From Acidobacteria bacterium Mor1 (GTDB lineage: Bacteria; Acidobacteriota; Polarisedimenticolia; Polarisedimenticolales; Polarisedimenticolaceae), in the NCBI GenBank assembly GCA_001664505.1, contig CP011806.1, positions 1,030,400 to 1,094,399 on the forward strand: a stretch of 64,000 nucleotides of DNA. The letters are read 5' to 3'. This document shows positions 53,520 to 61,110 of this stretch, one piece after another. A program made the position numbers and the translations under genes. Numbering within the stretch: the stretch's first letter is position 1; each line of letters starts with the position of its first letter. The notes beneath the pieces were generated by a model, which did no database searches, was not told the origin of the DNA, and was given only the letters and a program-made list of their open reading frames with translations.

Positions 53520-55558
53520 GAGACCTTCTCCTCCGCCATAAGCAGGGATTCCACTTGCTGGGGGAACTTCGAAAGGCTGACCGGCTTGGGAGCCACGGCG
53601 TGGATGCCGACCTCCCGCAACACGTTCTCAGGGGGTTGCCGCGCGCTCTTGGCGAGGAGGATCAGGGTCGTCCCCACCGAGGCGGTTCGCTCGGACAGGG
53701 TCTTCGCCAGACGCAGCACGTCGCAATCGGGTAGATCCTGATCGAGCACGATCAAGTCGGGGCGATGGAGTTCCACCGCCTGCAGGGTTTCTTCTTCGGA
53801 CCCGGTTTCCCGGGTGTCGAAGTTTCGCGAGCGCAGGGCGCTCCCGGCCAGGCGGCGATCCAGGGAGCCGGCGGCCACCGCCAGCAACACCACGGGACCC
53901 GACTCCGGATCTCTCGGAGCAGGTGCCGGAGCGGCTGCGGGGGGCTCTTCCTGGGGCGCCGGCTCGTCGACGGGGGCCTCGGAGACGATCCCGGAGCCGA
54001 TCAGTGAGGGCACCTCGAGGGGGCCCTCGATCAGGCAGTCGGGGTAGACACAGGTGAAGGTGGCGCCCTTCCCCTGTTCCGATACCACCGAGACCCGACC
54101 GTCGTGGAGCGACACCATCTTCTTGACCAGGGCCAGGCCGAGGCCAGTGCCTTCGTACTCCCGCGAATAGGAACCGTCGACCTGATAGAACTCCTGGAAC
54201 ACCCGGGCCGCATCTTCCTCGGAGATCCCGATCCCGGTGTCCTCGACGTCGACGACGAGATCGTTGCCCACGGTGCGAACCCGGGCGGTGATCCGGCCGC
54301 CGTCGGGAGTGAACTTCACGCCGTTGCTCAGCAGGTTGACCAGGACCGCCCGGAACATGCCCGGGTCGATATCCGCCACCACCCCCTCGGGATCGACGTC
54401 CAGCTCGACGGTCAGGGACTTCTTGTCCGCCTGGGGCCGGATCATGGTGGTCGACCGTTCGATCATGTCTTTGATCGGCGTGGGGCTGCGGCGGATCTCG
54501 AGTTTGCCCGCCTCGATCTTGGACAGGTCGAGGATGTCATTGATCAGGCTCAACAGGTGCTCGCCGCTGGAATGGATATCGCCGAGCAGTTCGCGCTGCC
54601 GCGGCAGCAGGTCGCCGACGCTGGGCTCGGCCAGTAGCTCGGAGAAGCCGATGATCGAGTTGAGCGGGGTGCGCAGCTCATGGGAGACGTTGGCCAGGAA
54701 CGCGCTCTTGGCCCGGCTGGCCTCGGTCAGGCGGGTGTTGGCCTCGCGAAGCTGACGGTTGGTCTGGGCCACCCGTCCCAGGGCGTCCTGCAACTCCCGG
54801 GTACGCTCGGCGACCTTCAGCTCCAGCTCCGCGTTGAGCGCCTCGATTTCCTCGATCCGTCGCTGGTGCTCTTCCAGACGCTCCTTGTGGCTTCGATAGA
54901 ACTCGACCAGCAGCCAGCAGGGCGGGATCGCCAGCAGCAGGCCCCAGGGGCCCATGCCGACGTAGATCACCATCATGACCGCGGCGACGGTCAGCCCCAT
55001 CAGGTACGAGACGCCGGTCCAGAGGAAGGACTCCTTCCAGACGTCGGTCAGCTTGAGGTTCCGCTCGAGGGCGATCGCCACGCTGACCAGGCCGGTGTTG
55101 GACAGGAAGAACACCGCGGTCGCCAGGGCCAGCGGCCCGAGGATCGCGGTCACCGCCTGGCCGTCCCCGCCCCCTGCCCAGAAGAAGACCCAACCGGCGA
55201 GACCCGCCGCCAGCGGCTGCACACCCAAGTTGAACAACGCACGAATCGGGCGCTGCCGATTCGACCTCTCGGTGAATGCGCCGAACACCGTGGCGATGGA
55301 GGTGATCATCGCCGGAATCGTGCCCAGGGCACCCAGGGCGAAGATGACGAAGGGGTGACTGGCGGTCAGCTGAACCCGCAGGGCCGAGATGCGCACCGGC
55401 TTCGAGCCGGTCAACGCAGCGAGCACCACCAACAAAGCGAGCATCAACCAGTTGCGTTCGTAGACCTCCGGCGGCGGGAAGACACAGCACGCCACCGCCA
55501 TCGCATCGACAGCGAGGACGTACAGCCAAAGCGCCGTGGATCTACGGGTCGAACTCAA
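53516..55558 (-). CDS. Membrane sensor histidine kinase with degenerate C-terminal receiver
   Basis: A 680-residue protein that starts with TTG 55558, nine bases after GGGAGG. About seven membrane segments occupy residues 1-220 (LWLYVLAVDAMAVACCVF onward), followed by a coiled coil (EALNAELELKVAERTRELQ), HisKA (FLANVSHELRTPLNSIIGF), and HATPase (N-box NLLSNGVKFTPDGG, G1 VEDTGIGISEEDA, G2 EGTGLGLALVKKM). A Pro/Ala/Glu-rich linker leads to a receiver-like domain (PDLIVLDQDLPDCD, VAPKPVS) that lacks the N-terminal acidic pair (VLLAVAAGSLD). The kinase is likely active, the receiver doubtful. The stop overlaps the following kinase gene. Confidence 0.92.
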   Translation of the reverse strand: MSSTRRSTALWLYVLAVDAMAVACCVFPPPEVYERNWLMLALLVVLAALTGSKPVRISALRVQLTASHPFVIFALGALGTIPAMITSIATVFGAFTERSNRQRPIRALFNLGVQPLAAGLAGWVFFWAGGGDGQAVTAILGPLALATAVFFLSNTGLVSVAIALERNLKLTDVWKESFLWTGVSYLMGLTVAAVMMVIYVGMGPWGLLLAIPPCWLLVEFYRSHKERLEEHQRRIEEIEALNAELELKVAERTRELQDALGRVAQTNRQLREANTRLTEASRAKSAFLANVSHELRTPLNSIIGFSELLAEPSVGDLLPRQRELLGDIHSSGEHLLSLINDILDLSKIEAGKLEIRRSPTPIKDMIERSTTMIRPQADKKSLTVELDVDPEGVVADIDPGMFRAVLVNLLSNGVKFTPDGGRITARVRTVGNDLVVDVEDTGIGISEEDAARVFQEFYQVDGSYSREYEGTGLGLALVKKMVSLHDGRVSVVSEQGKGATFTCVYPDCLIEGPLEVPSLIGSGIVSEAPVDEPAPQEEPPAAAPAPAPRDPESGPVVLLAVAAGSLDRRLAGSALRSRNFDTRETGSEEETLQAVELHRPDLIVLDQDLPDCDVLRLAKTLSERTASVGTTLILLAKSARQPPENVLREVGIHAVAPKPVSLSKFPQQVESLLMAEEKVS

Positions 55559-55590
55559 CGCCTACCGCCTCCCGAACGGTCGCGCCGGGC

Positions 55591-55752
55591 CTAGGGCCGG
55601 GCTGCTGCTGCCTGGAGGGTCAGGTCGCCCTGGCCTCCGGCAGGTTGTCCGTCGATCGGTGCGGTCCACCAGCAAAGCGCCACCAGCACCGCCGCCGCCA
55701 ACCACAGGCCGGGGCGAAGAACCTGCCTCGGCTCATTCTCGAAGTTCCTCAC
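55591..55752 (-). CDS. Small single-pass membrane protein (53 aa), not previously obvious
   Basis: GTG at 55752 overlaps the stop of the sigma-54 activator gene by four bases (GTGA), and the frame runs 53 codons to TAG at 55591. The product has a charged N-terminus (VRNFENEPRQVLRPG), one hydrophobic segment (LWLAAAVLVALCWW, about 15-28), and a polar tail (TAPIDGQPAGGQGDLTLQ then Ala-rich). It fits a small regulatory membrane protein. The next gene starts 32 bases later on the same strand. The overlap and the length of the hydrophobic stretch argue for a real gene; it is too short for routine calling. The function is unknown; it may tune the kinase beside it. Confidence 0.55.
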   Translation of the reverse strand: MRNFENEPRQVLRPGLWLAAAVLVALCWWTAPIDGQPAGGQGDLTLQAAAARP

Positions 55753-57173
55753 GAGACACCTCCCATGGCGGCGGCCGCCGGCGCCGTCTCGGTCTCGCCG
55801 TCGAGGCCGTACTTCTTCAACTTCGCGTAGAGGGTGCTGCGGTGAATCCCGAGCCGCTGGGCCGCGAGCTTCTTGTTGCCGTCGGCGGCGCGCAGCACCT
55901 CGACGATGCGCTCCCGCTCGAGGTCCTGGAGGGATCCGCTGCTCGAGCCCTTGGTGTCCTTGCGGCGCATCCCGTCGGGCAGATCCTGTTCCTCGATCAC
56001 CGGGCCGCGGCTGAGTACGACCAGGCGCTCGACCACGTTCTCCAGTTCACGGATGTTTCCGGGCCAGGCGTAGCCGCAGAGACCGTCCATGGCCTCGGGG
56101 GTCACCCCACGCACCTCGCGGCCCAACTTCTCGGCGCTGCGCAGCACGAAGTGCTGGGCCAGGGCCGGGATGTCGTCGGCACGATCGCGCAGAGGCGGCA
56201 GGTGCACCGGGATGACGTTGAGCCGGTAGAACAGATCGCTGCGGAACTCGCCGCGGAGCATCGCATCCTGGAGGTTCCGGTTGGTCGCGGCGATCAGCCG
56301 CACGTCGGTCTCGAAGGTTTCCTCGCCGCCGACCCGCTCGTAGACCCGTTCCTGCAGCACACGCAGCAGCAGTAGCTGAGTCGCCGGGGAAATGTCTCCG
56401 ATCTCGTCCAGCATCAGGGTGCCCCCCTGCGCCAGCTCGAAGCGGCCGCGCTTGAGCTTGGCGGCGCCGGTGAACGCGCCCTTTTCGTGACCGAAGAGTT
56501 CGCTGTGCAGGACCCCTTCGGAATAGACCACGCAGTTGGCGGTGACGAAGGGGCCGCCCTTGCGCATCGACGCTTCATGGATCGCCTGGGCGGCCAGGCC
56601 CTTGCCGGTACCGCTCTCCCCCGTGAGCAGAACCGTCGAATCGGTGCGGGCGACCTCGCGCAGGGTCTCGACCACTCCGCGCAGGGTGGTCGACACACCG
56701 ACGAACTTGTCGAAGGGATCGACGCCGTCCAGGCGCCGCCGCAACTCCTCGACCTGTTGCCGCTGGCTTTCGAGCTGCTCGGAGAGCCGACGTCTCTCGG
56801 CGCCCTGCTCGCGAACCCGGCGGGCCCGCTCGGCGAGCTCGGCCAGGCGCTGGGGCTCGACGGGCTCCAGGAGGAAATCCCAGGCACCCTCGCGGAAGGT
56901 CTCGATGATGGCCTGGGCGGGGACCTGGTATCCGACCATGGTCACCAAAAGCGACCGGTGGCGTTCCTTGACCCGTCGCAGGGCATCGGGACCGCCTCCC
57001 TCGAACAGATGGTCCAGCACCAGCAGATCGTGGACATCCCGGGCGAGCTGCTCGTAGAGCACACCGGTGTCCCGGACCCATTGGGCGGAACAGCCGGCAT
57101 CCTCCAGGGTCCGAACAAGGCGCTGTCCGCGCTCCTCGACGGGGGATGCAATCAGGATATTCGGAAGACTCAA
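55749..57173 (-). CDS. Sigma-54-dependent transcriptional activator with degenerate receiver domain
   Basis: A 474-residue NtrC-like protein. Residues about 5-120 fold like a receiver but lack the acidic pair (ILIASPVEERG) and the usual Lys (FLLEPVEPQRL), although LLVLDHLFEGG keeps an Asp. The AAA+ domain is complete: Walker A GESGTGKG, the sigma-54-contacting loop HEKGAFTGA, Walker B LMLDEIGD, and FYRLNVIPVHLPPLRDR. A Fis-type helix-turn-helix (KKLAAQRLGIHRSTLYAKL) is near the C-terminus. I chose TTG 57173 (after GAGAGG) because a -24/-12 promoter lies just upstream and a longer ATG start at 57287 would be in front of it. Confidence 0.92.
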   Translation of the reverse strand: MSLPNILIASPVEERGQRLVRTLEDAGCSAQWVRDTGVLYEQLARDVHDLLVLDHLFEGGGPDALRRVKERHRSLLVTMVGYQVPAQAIIETFREGAWDFLLEPVEPQRLAELAERARRVREQGAERRRLSEQLESQRQQVEELRRRLDGVDPFDKFVGVSTTLRGVVETLREVARTDSTVLLTGESGTGKGLAAQAIHEASMRKGGPFVTANCVVYSEGVLHSELFGHEKGAFTGAAKLKRGRFELAQGGTLMLDEIGDISPATQLLLLRVLQERVYERVGGEETFETDVRLIAATNRNLQDAMLRGEFRSDLFYRLNVIPVHLPPLRDRADDIPALAQHFVLRSAEKLGREVRGVTPEAMDGLCGYAWPGNIRELENVVERLVVLSRGPVIEEQDLPDGMRRKDTKGSSSGSLQDLERERIVEVLRAADGNKKLAAQRLGIHRSTLYAKLKKYGLDGETETAPAAAAMGGVS

Positions 57174-57237
57174 GGCACACCTCTCCAGCCGGCCGCGGTG
57201 GTGTCGTATGTGTCGGGCGGTGGTGTCGCGAAATCCT

Positions 57238-57251
57238 GCAAGAACGGTTCC
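57238..57251 (-). promoter_or_regulatory. Candidate sigma-54 (-24/-12) promoter of the activator operon
   Basis: On the minus strand GGAAC, five bases, TTGC (GG at 57250-57251 and GC at 57238-57239, ten bases apart) differ from the GGCAC-N5-TTGC consensus at one position. It is 65 bases upstream of the activator TTG. A sigma-54 promoter would allow autoregulation. The rest of the 57174-57476 gap holds no other gene-like feature. Confidence 0.45.
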
Positions 57252-57476
57252 CGCGAAAAGGGCGTCGAAAACCCCGAGAGACCTCATTTATCCGGGGGCT
57301 TGCGCAAACCGCTGTCACTCGGGGCCCGGAGCGACGCCACTGGGCGTCATGGCCGGTTTCGTAACCACCGATTCGGCGGGTGGAAAGGCCCGACAACGGG
57401 CCGGCGGGACCGCCCCGGACGCACCAGGGCCCGGAACGTGTACAGGATCAGGTCAGTGGAGCAAGGGAGGGAGAGA

Positions 57477-57553
57477 TGGCGTCCCCAACGGGATTCGAAC
57501 CCGTGTCGCCACCTTGAAAGGGTGGTGTCCTAGGCCGACTAGACGATGGGGAC
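57477..57553 (-). tRNA. tRNA-Glu (TTC)
   Basis: A 77-base tRNA with encoded CCA. The acceptor stem GTCCCCA/TGGGGAC, the D-arm GTCTAGTCGGCCTAGGAC, the anticodon loop CTTTCAA (TTC) with stems CCACC/GGTGG, and the T-arm ACGGGTTCGAATCCCGT all pair correctly. Confidence 0.97.
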
Positions 57554-57604
57554 GCACTGTTTTTTCGCCGCGACCCGGCGGATGCCGCACCGCAACGAGC
57601 CGGG

Positions 57605-57633
57605 AGTGTAGCGAAAACCCACCCCCTGTTCAA
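57605..57633 (-). promoter_or_regulatory. Promoter of tRNA-Glu
   Basis: On the minus strand TTGAAC (57628-57633), a 17-base spacer and TACACT (57605-57610) lie 52 bases upstream of the tRNA 5' end. Spacing is ideal and both hexamers are good matches. Confidence 0.65.
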
Positions 57634-57652
57634 GCTCATCCGGTTCCAGGGG

Positions 57653-57728
57653 TGGTGAGCCGTGCTGGGCTCGAACCAGCGACCCTCAGCTTAAAAGGCT
57701 GGTGCTCTACCAACTGAGCTAACGGCCC
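57653..57728 (-). tRNA. tRNA-Lys (TTT)
   Basis: A 76-base tRNA with encoded CCA. The acceptor stem is GGGCCGT/ACGGCTC with one G-T pair, and the D-arm is GCTCAGTTGGTAGAGC. The anticodon loop is CTTTTAA (TTT), and the anticodon stem has a C-A mismatch at its outermost pair. The T-arm GCTGGTTCGAGCCCAGC pairs fully. Confidence 0.96.
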
Positions 57729-57748
57729 ACATATCCCGGAAAAGCCGC

Positions 57749-57777
57749 ATGCTAGTCGCCCGGACGGACGTTCGCAA
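57749..57777 (-). promoter_or_regulatory. Promoter of tRNA-Lys
   Basis: On the minus strand TTGCGA (57772-57777), 17 bases and TAGCAT (57749-57754) lie about 20 bases upstream of the tRNA 5' end. Each hexamer matches consensus at four positions. Confidence 0.6.
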
Positions 57778-57805
57778 GGGGTCTCGGCCATGGATTCGCC
57801 GGCGG

Positions 57806-58966
57806 CTAGCGCTTGCCCGCGTTCTCGTGCTTGATCAGGTCGCGGACCTCCTGGACGCTCTTGGCCCAGCCCCGCGCGTAGCGCACGTAGAAGATGGCGT
57901 TCTTGCGCTCCATCTCGGCACGCTCGGTATCCCCGTCAGCCTCGTAGGCCTTCCACAGCCAGTAGTGGACGTAGAACTCGGTCGACCGGTGCCCCAGCAG
58001 CACGGCGTTGCCCAGTGCCTCCCGGAGCTCCTTGATCGCATCCGCCGGGCGGCCGAGGCCGATCATCAACTCGGCGTAGAGATTGCGGAAGTGTCCGAGC
58101 AGCGGGCTGGAGCTCTCGCGGCACTCATCCATCATCCGGGTGCACAGCTCCAGCGCCTCATCGCTCCGCCCCAGCAGATTGAGGCACTCGGCCCGGGCTC
58201 CCAGTGCCTTTTGCCGGTTCTGTCCGTCGTTGGAGTCGCCGTAGAGCTCGATCGCCCGATCGAGCTCGGCCATGGTCCCGTCGTAATCGCCCATATGCGT
58301 GAGGGACTGGGCGAGCTGGTGACGTGCCCGGGCCTCGAGCTTGCGATCTTCCCTTTCGGTCGCCAGCCGGACCGCCTCACGGGCCAGCGCGGCACTGAAG
58401 AAGCTGGCTCCGTCGCAGAGCCACAGGTTGGCCGCCAGGATCATCATGTTGGGGTGCCGCTCGGCGTCCGGGTCGTCCCGGGCGACCTGCTCCATCACGA
58501 AGCGCCCCAGATCCCGATAACCCATGCTCATGCTGTGGATGGCGAAATCGAGCATCGCCCCGTGGTACGCGTCCCGGTCATCGCTGGCCGGGTCGTACTG
58601 CATGATCGCCGCGAGAGCGTAGGCGACCCCTTGACCGTAGTCCCCGGCTTGAAAGACCCGCAGGCCCTCTTCCCGGAGTTGCTCGATGCTCTGCCCTTCA
58701 GGGAGCTTGCCGCAAAGCCGCTCGACCTCGACCAGTTGGGAGACCAGCGCCGGCGAGACGTCATACAGGGAGAGCAGGCTTTGGAGCCGGCGGACGCCGG
58801 GATCCAGCTTGCCCTGCTCGACCCGGGCCAGGGTCGAGGCCGGGAAGGGCTCGCCCCGCTGGGTCATCGTCTCGGATACCTGTCGCAAGGTATAGCCGTG
58901 CCGGGTGCGCTCCTTGCGCAGCAGCTGGCCCACGAGAACGGACGGTCTTGTCGGTGCAGTTCCCAT
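57806..58966 (-). CDS. XRE-type helix-turn-helix protein with TPR-like repeats
   Basis: A 386-residue cytoplasmic regulator. The HTH is at about 10-65 (VGQLLRKERTRHGYTLRQV, STLARVEQGKLDPGVRRLQ). The remainder is helical repeats (LGRFVMEQVARDDPDAERH, ALGARAECLNLLGRSDEALELC, YAELMIGLGRPADAIKELREAL). The layout (N-terminal HTH plus TPR) is that of peptide-sensing or quorum regulators of the Rgg/PlcR type, but no sensor peptide gene is visible. I chose ATG 58966 (after AAGGGAAG); upstream codons in frame lie in the divergent promoter. It is divergent from the S9 peptidase gene, which it may control. Confidence 0.88.
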   Translation of the reverse strand: MGTAPTRPSVLVGQLLRKERTRHGYTLRQVSETMTQRGEPFPASTLARVEQGKLDPGVRRLQSLLSLYDVSPALVSQLVEVERLCGKLPEGQSIEQLREEGLRVFQAGDYGQGVAYALAAIMQYDPASDDRDAYHGAMLDFAIHSMSMGYRDLGRFVMEQVARDDPDAERHPNMMILAANLWLCDGASFFSAALAREAVRLATEREDRKLEARARHQLAQSLTHMGDYDGTMAELDRAIELYGDSNDGQNRQKALGARAECLNLLGRSDEALELCTRMMDECRESSSPLLGHFRNLYAELMIGLGRPADAIKELREALGNAVLLGHRSTEFYVHYWLWKAYEADGDTERAEMERKNAIFYVRYARGWAKSVQEVRDLIKHENAGKR

Positions 58967-58988
58967 ATTTCTTCCCTTGAAGCTACAG

Positions 58989-58999
58989 GGCGAATCGCC
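58989..58999. promoter_or_regulatory. Palindrome GGCGAATCGCC in the regulator promoter region
   Basis: An 11-base near-perfect palindrome (odd central base) lies 23 bases upstream of the XRE-TPR start, in a good position for autoregulation. Confidence 0.3.
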
Positions 59000-59140
59000 A
59001 AATAGCAATCATTTCTGGACACGAGGGAACTTTGAACGTATGATCGCACGTAGCCGGAGGGCACCCGGGGCTGCAGGCGAGGTGGACATTCGAACCTGCA
59101 GCTCCGGGGCTAGCCCCTTCTGGGTCACGCCCATAACTTT

Positions 59141-59165
59141 TGCAACTACCCCTCTACTAGTTGCA
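59141..59165. promoter_or_regulatory. Inverted repeat TGCAACTA-N9-TAGTTGCA, candidate operator
   Basis: A perfect 8-bp dyad with a nine-base spacer lies in the 314-base gap between the XRE-TPR regulator (start 58966) and the S9 peptidase (start 59281). Arm spacing fits a dimeric DNA-binding protein. The region also has a longer inverted repeat (59206-59285) and otherwise no gene. Confidence 0.45.
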
Positions 59166-59205
59166 CCTTTCATGGGCGAGCGCGGCCCATACTAACGCAT
59201 CCCGT

Positions 59206-59285
59206 GACATTTTGAGAGCCAGGGGCGATAATTCGCACCTTTTTCGGTTTTGCCGACTACACCCCGCTCGGAGACTCAAAATGTC
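59206..59285 (+). promoter_or_regulatory. Inverted repeat whose right arm contains the S9 peptidase start codon
   Basis: GACATTTTGAG (59206-59216) and CTCAAAATGTC (59275-59285) are perfect 11-bp complements 58 bases apart. The second arm includes the ATG at 59281 and lies just after GGAG. If transcribed, the two arms could form a hairpin that hides the start codon, or they could be two half-sites for a regulator. Confidence 0.5.
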
Positions 59286-61089
59286 CCGCATTCCCCTGGA
59301 AACATTCTTCAGAAAACCCGCCCGCAGCCAGGTTCGGCTGTCGCCCGATGGCACCGCCGTGGCCTATCTCGCGCCGTACGAGCGCCGAATGAATGTCTTC
59401 GTTCGCGATTTGACCTCGGGCGAGGATACGCGCATCACCTCGGCCACCGAGAGGGATATCGGCGGCCACGCGTGGGCCGATCCGCAACGGATCGTGTTCC
59501 TCCAGGACACCGGAGGGGACGAGAACTACCGGCTGTACGCCGTAGGGCGGGACGGCTCTTCGCCCATGGAGCTGACGCCCTTTCCCGAGGTCAAGTGCGG
59601 ACTGGTCGATGACCTGCCCGACCGGGATGACGAGATCCTGATCCAGATGAACAGGCGAGACCCCCAACTCTTCGACGTCTATCGGGTCAACGTCTCCAGC
59701 GGGTCGATGGAATGCATCGCGGAGAACCCGGGAAACGTCCAGCGCTGGATCACCGATCACGACGGGCGCCTGCGGGTCGCCGAGACAACCGACGGCGTGC
59801 GCACCGGCGTGCTCTACCGCGAGGACGAGGCAGCACCCTGGCGGGGCATCCTCGACCTCTCCTACCGCGAGACGGTCACTCCCCTGTTCTTTTGCTACGA
59901 CCGGGAGGCGCTCTACGTCTCCTCCAACGTCGGCCGGGACAAGGCGGCCATTTTCGAGTTCGACCCGGTCCGCGCCGAGACGACCGAACTGATCTTCGAG
60001 CACGAACGGGTCGATGTGTCGCACCTGCTCCATTCCCGGGCACGGCGCCTGATCACCGGAGTCGCCTTCGAAGAGGATCGGGTGGACTACCACTTCTTCG
60101 ACGCCGAGCGTGAGCGGCGGCAGCAGCGGATCGATCAGGCCCTGCCGGAAACCGACAACTCGATCATCTCCACCAGCCGGGACGAGTCCCGGGCGGTAGT
60201 CCACGCCGGGGGCGATCGCTCCCGAGGCACGTACTACCTCTACGATGTCGAGGAAGACACCCTCGAAGAGCTGTTCCCCTCTTCTCCCTGGCTCGAGCCC
60301 CAGGACATGTCGCCGATGAAACCGGTGCGCATCCCGACCTCCGACGGGTTCGTGATGCAGGGCTATCTGACCCTGCCGCAAGGGGGCTCGGACCGACCGG
60401 GACCGCTGGTGATGAATCCCCACGGCGGCCCCTGGGCGCGGGACTCCTGGGGCTTCAACCCGGAGGTGCAGTTCCTGGCCAACCGGGGCTACGCGGTGTT
60501 GCAGGTCAACTTCCGGGGATCGGTCGGCTTCGGCCGCAAGTTCTGGGAGGCGAGTTTCGGCCAGTGGGGCCTCTCGATGCAGGACGACATCACCCGCGCG
60601 GTCCGCTGGGCCATCGACGAGGGCATCGCCGACCCGAAGCGGGTCGCGATCTACGGCGGCAGCTACGGCGGCTACGCGGCGCTCAGCGGCCTGACCCGCA
60701 CCCCCGAACTCTACGCTTGCGGGGTGAGCTACGTCGGTGTCTCCAACCTGTTCACCTGGATCGAAGCGTTCCCGCCCTACTGGAAGCCGTTCCTCGAGAT
60801 GATCTACGAGATGGTCGGGCACCCGGAACGGGATGCCGAACGCTGGCGGGAGACCTCCCCCTTCTTCCAGGCCGACAAGATCCAGGTGCCGCTGCTGGTG
60901 GCTCAGGGATCGAACGACCCCCGGGTGCGCAAGGAGGAGTCGGACCAGATCGTCTCCGCCTTGCGAGGCCGCGGCGTGGACGTCGAATACCTGGTCAAGG
61001 ACAACGAAGGGCACGGGTTCCACAACGAGGAGAACCAGTTCGAGTTCTACCGCGCCCTGGAGGCGTTCCTGGAGAAGAATCTGGCCTGA
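59281..61089 (+). CDS. S9 family (prolyl oligopeptidase-type) peptidase
   Basis: A 602-residue peptidase. The N-terminal beta-propeller (about 10-340) carries repeated blades (RLSPDGTAVAYLAPYE; GRDKAAIFEFDPV), and the C-terminal alpha/beta hydrolase (about 345-602) has the triad Ser461 (IYGGSYGGYA), Asp546 (QGSNDPRV) and His578 (NEGHGFHNE). No signal peptide is visible, so it probably acts inside the cell on short peptides. I chose ATG 59281, after GGAG; upstream frame extension lacks homology. It is convergent with purA (21-base gap) and divergent from the XRE-TPR regulator. Confidence 0.94.
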   Translation: MSRIPLETFFRKPARSQVRLSPDGTAVAYLAPYERRMNVFVRDLTSGEDTRITSATERDIGGHAWADPQRIVFLQDTGGDENYRLYAVGRDGSSPMELTPFPEVKCGLVDDLPDRDDEILIQMNRRDPQLFDVYRVNVSSGSMECIAENPGNVQRWITDHDGRLRVAETTDGVRTGVLYREDEAAPWRGILDLSYRETVTPLFFCYDREALYVSSNVGRDKAAIFEFDPVRAETTELIFEHERVDVSHLLHSRARRLITGVAFEEDRVDYHFFDAERERRQQRIDQALPETDNSIISTSRDESRAVVHAGGDRSRGTYYLYDVEEDTLEELFPSSPWLEPQDMSPMKPVRIPTSDGFVMQGYLTLPQGGSDRPGPLVMNPHGGPWARDSWGFNPEVQFLANRGYAVLQVNFRGSVGFGRKFWEASFGQWGLSMQDDITRAVRWAIDEGIADPKRVAIYGGSYGGYAALSGLTRTPELYACGVSYVGVSNLFTWIEAFPPYWKPFLEMIYEMVGHPERDAERWRETSPFFQADKIQVPLLVAQGSNDPRVRKEESDQIVSALRGRGVDVEYLVKDNEGHGFHNEENQFEFYRALEAFLEKNLA

Positions 61090-61110
61090 TGCCCCGGCGG
61101 AGGATACGGG

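Noticed and set aside
55749-57287. ATG at 57287 as the start of the sigma-54 activator
   Set aside because: It would place the candidate promoter inside the gene and adds residues unlike a receiver. TTG 57173 has a GAGAGG in front.
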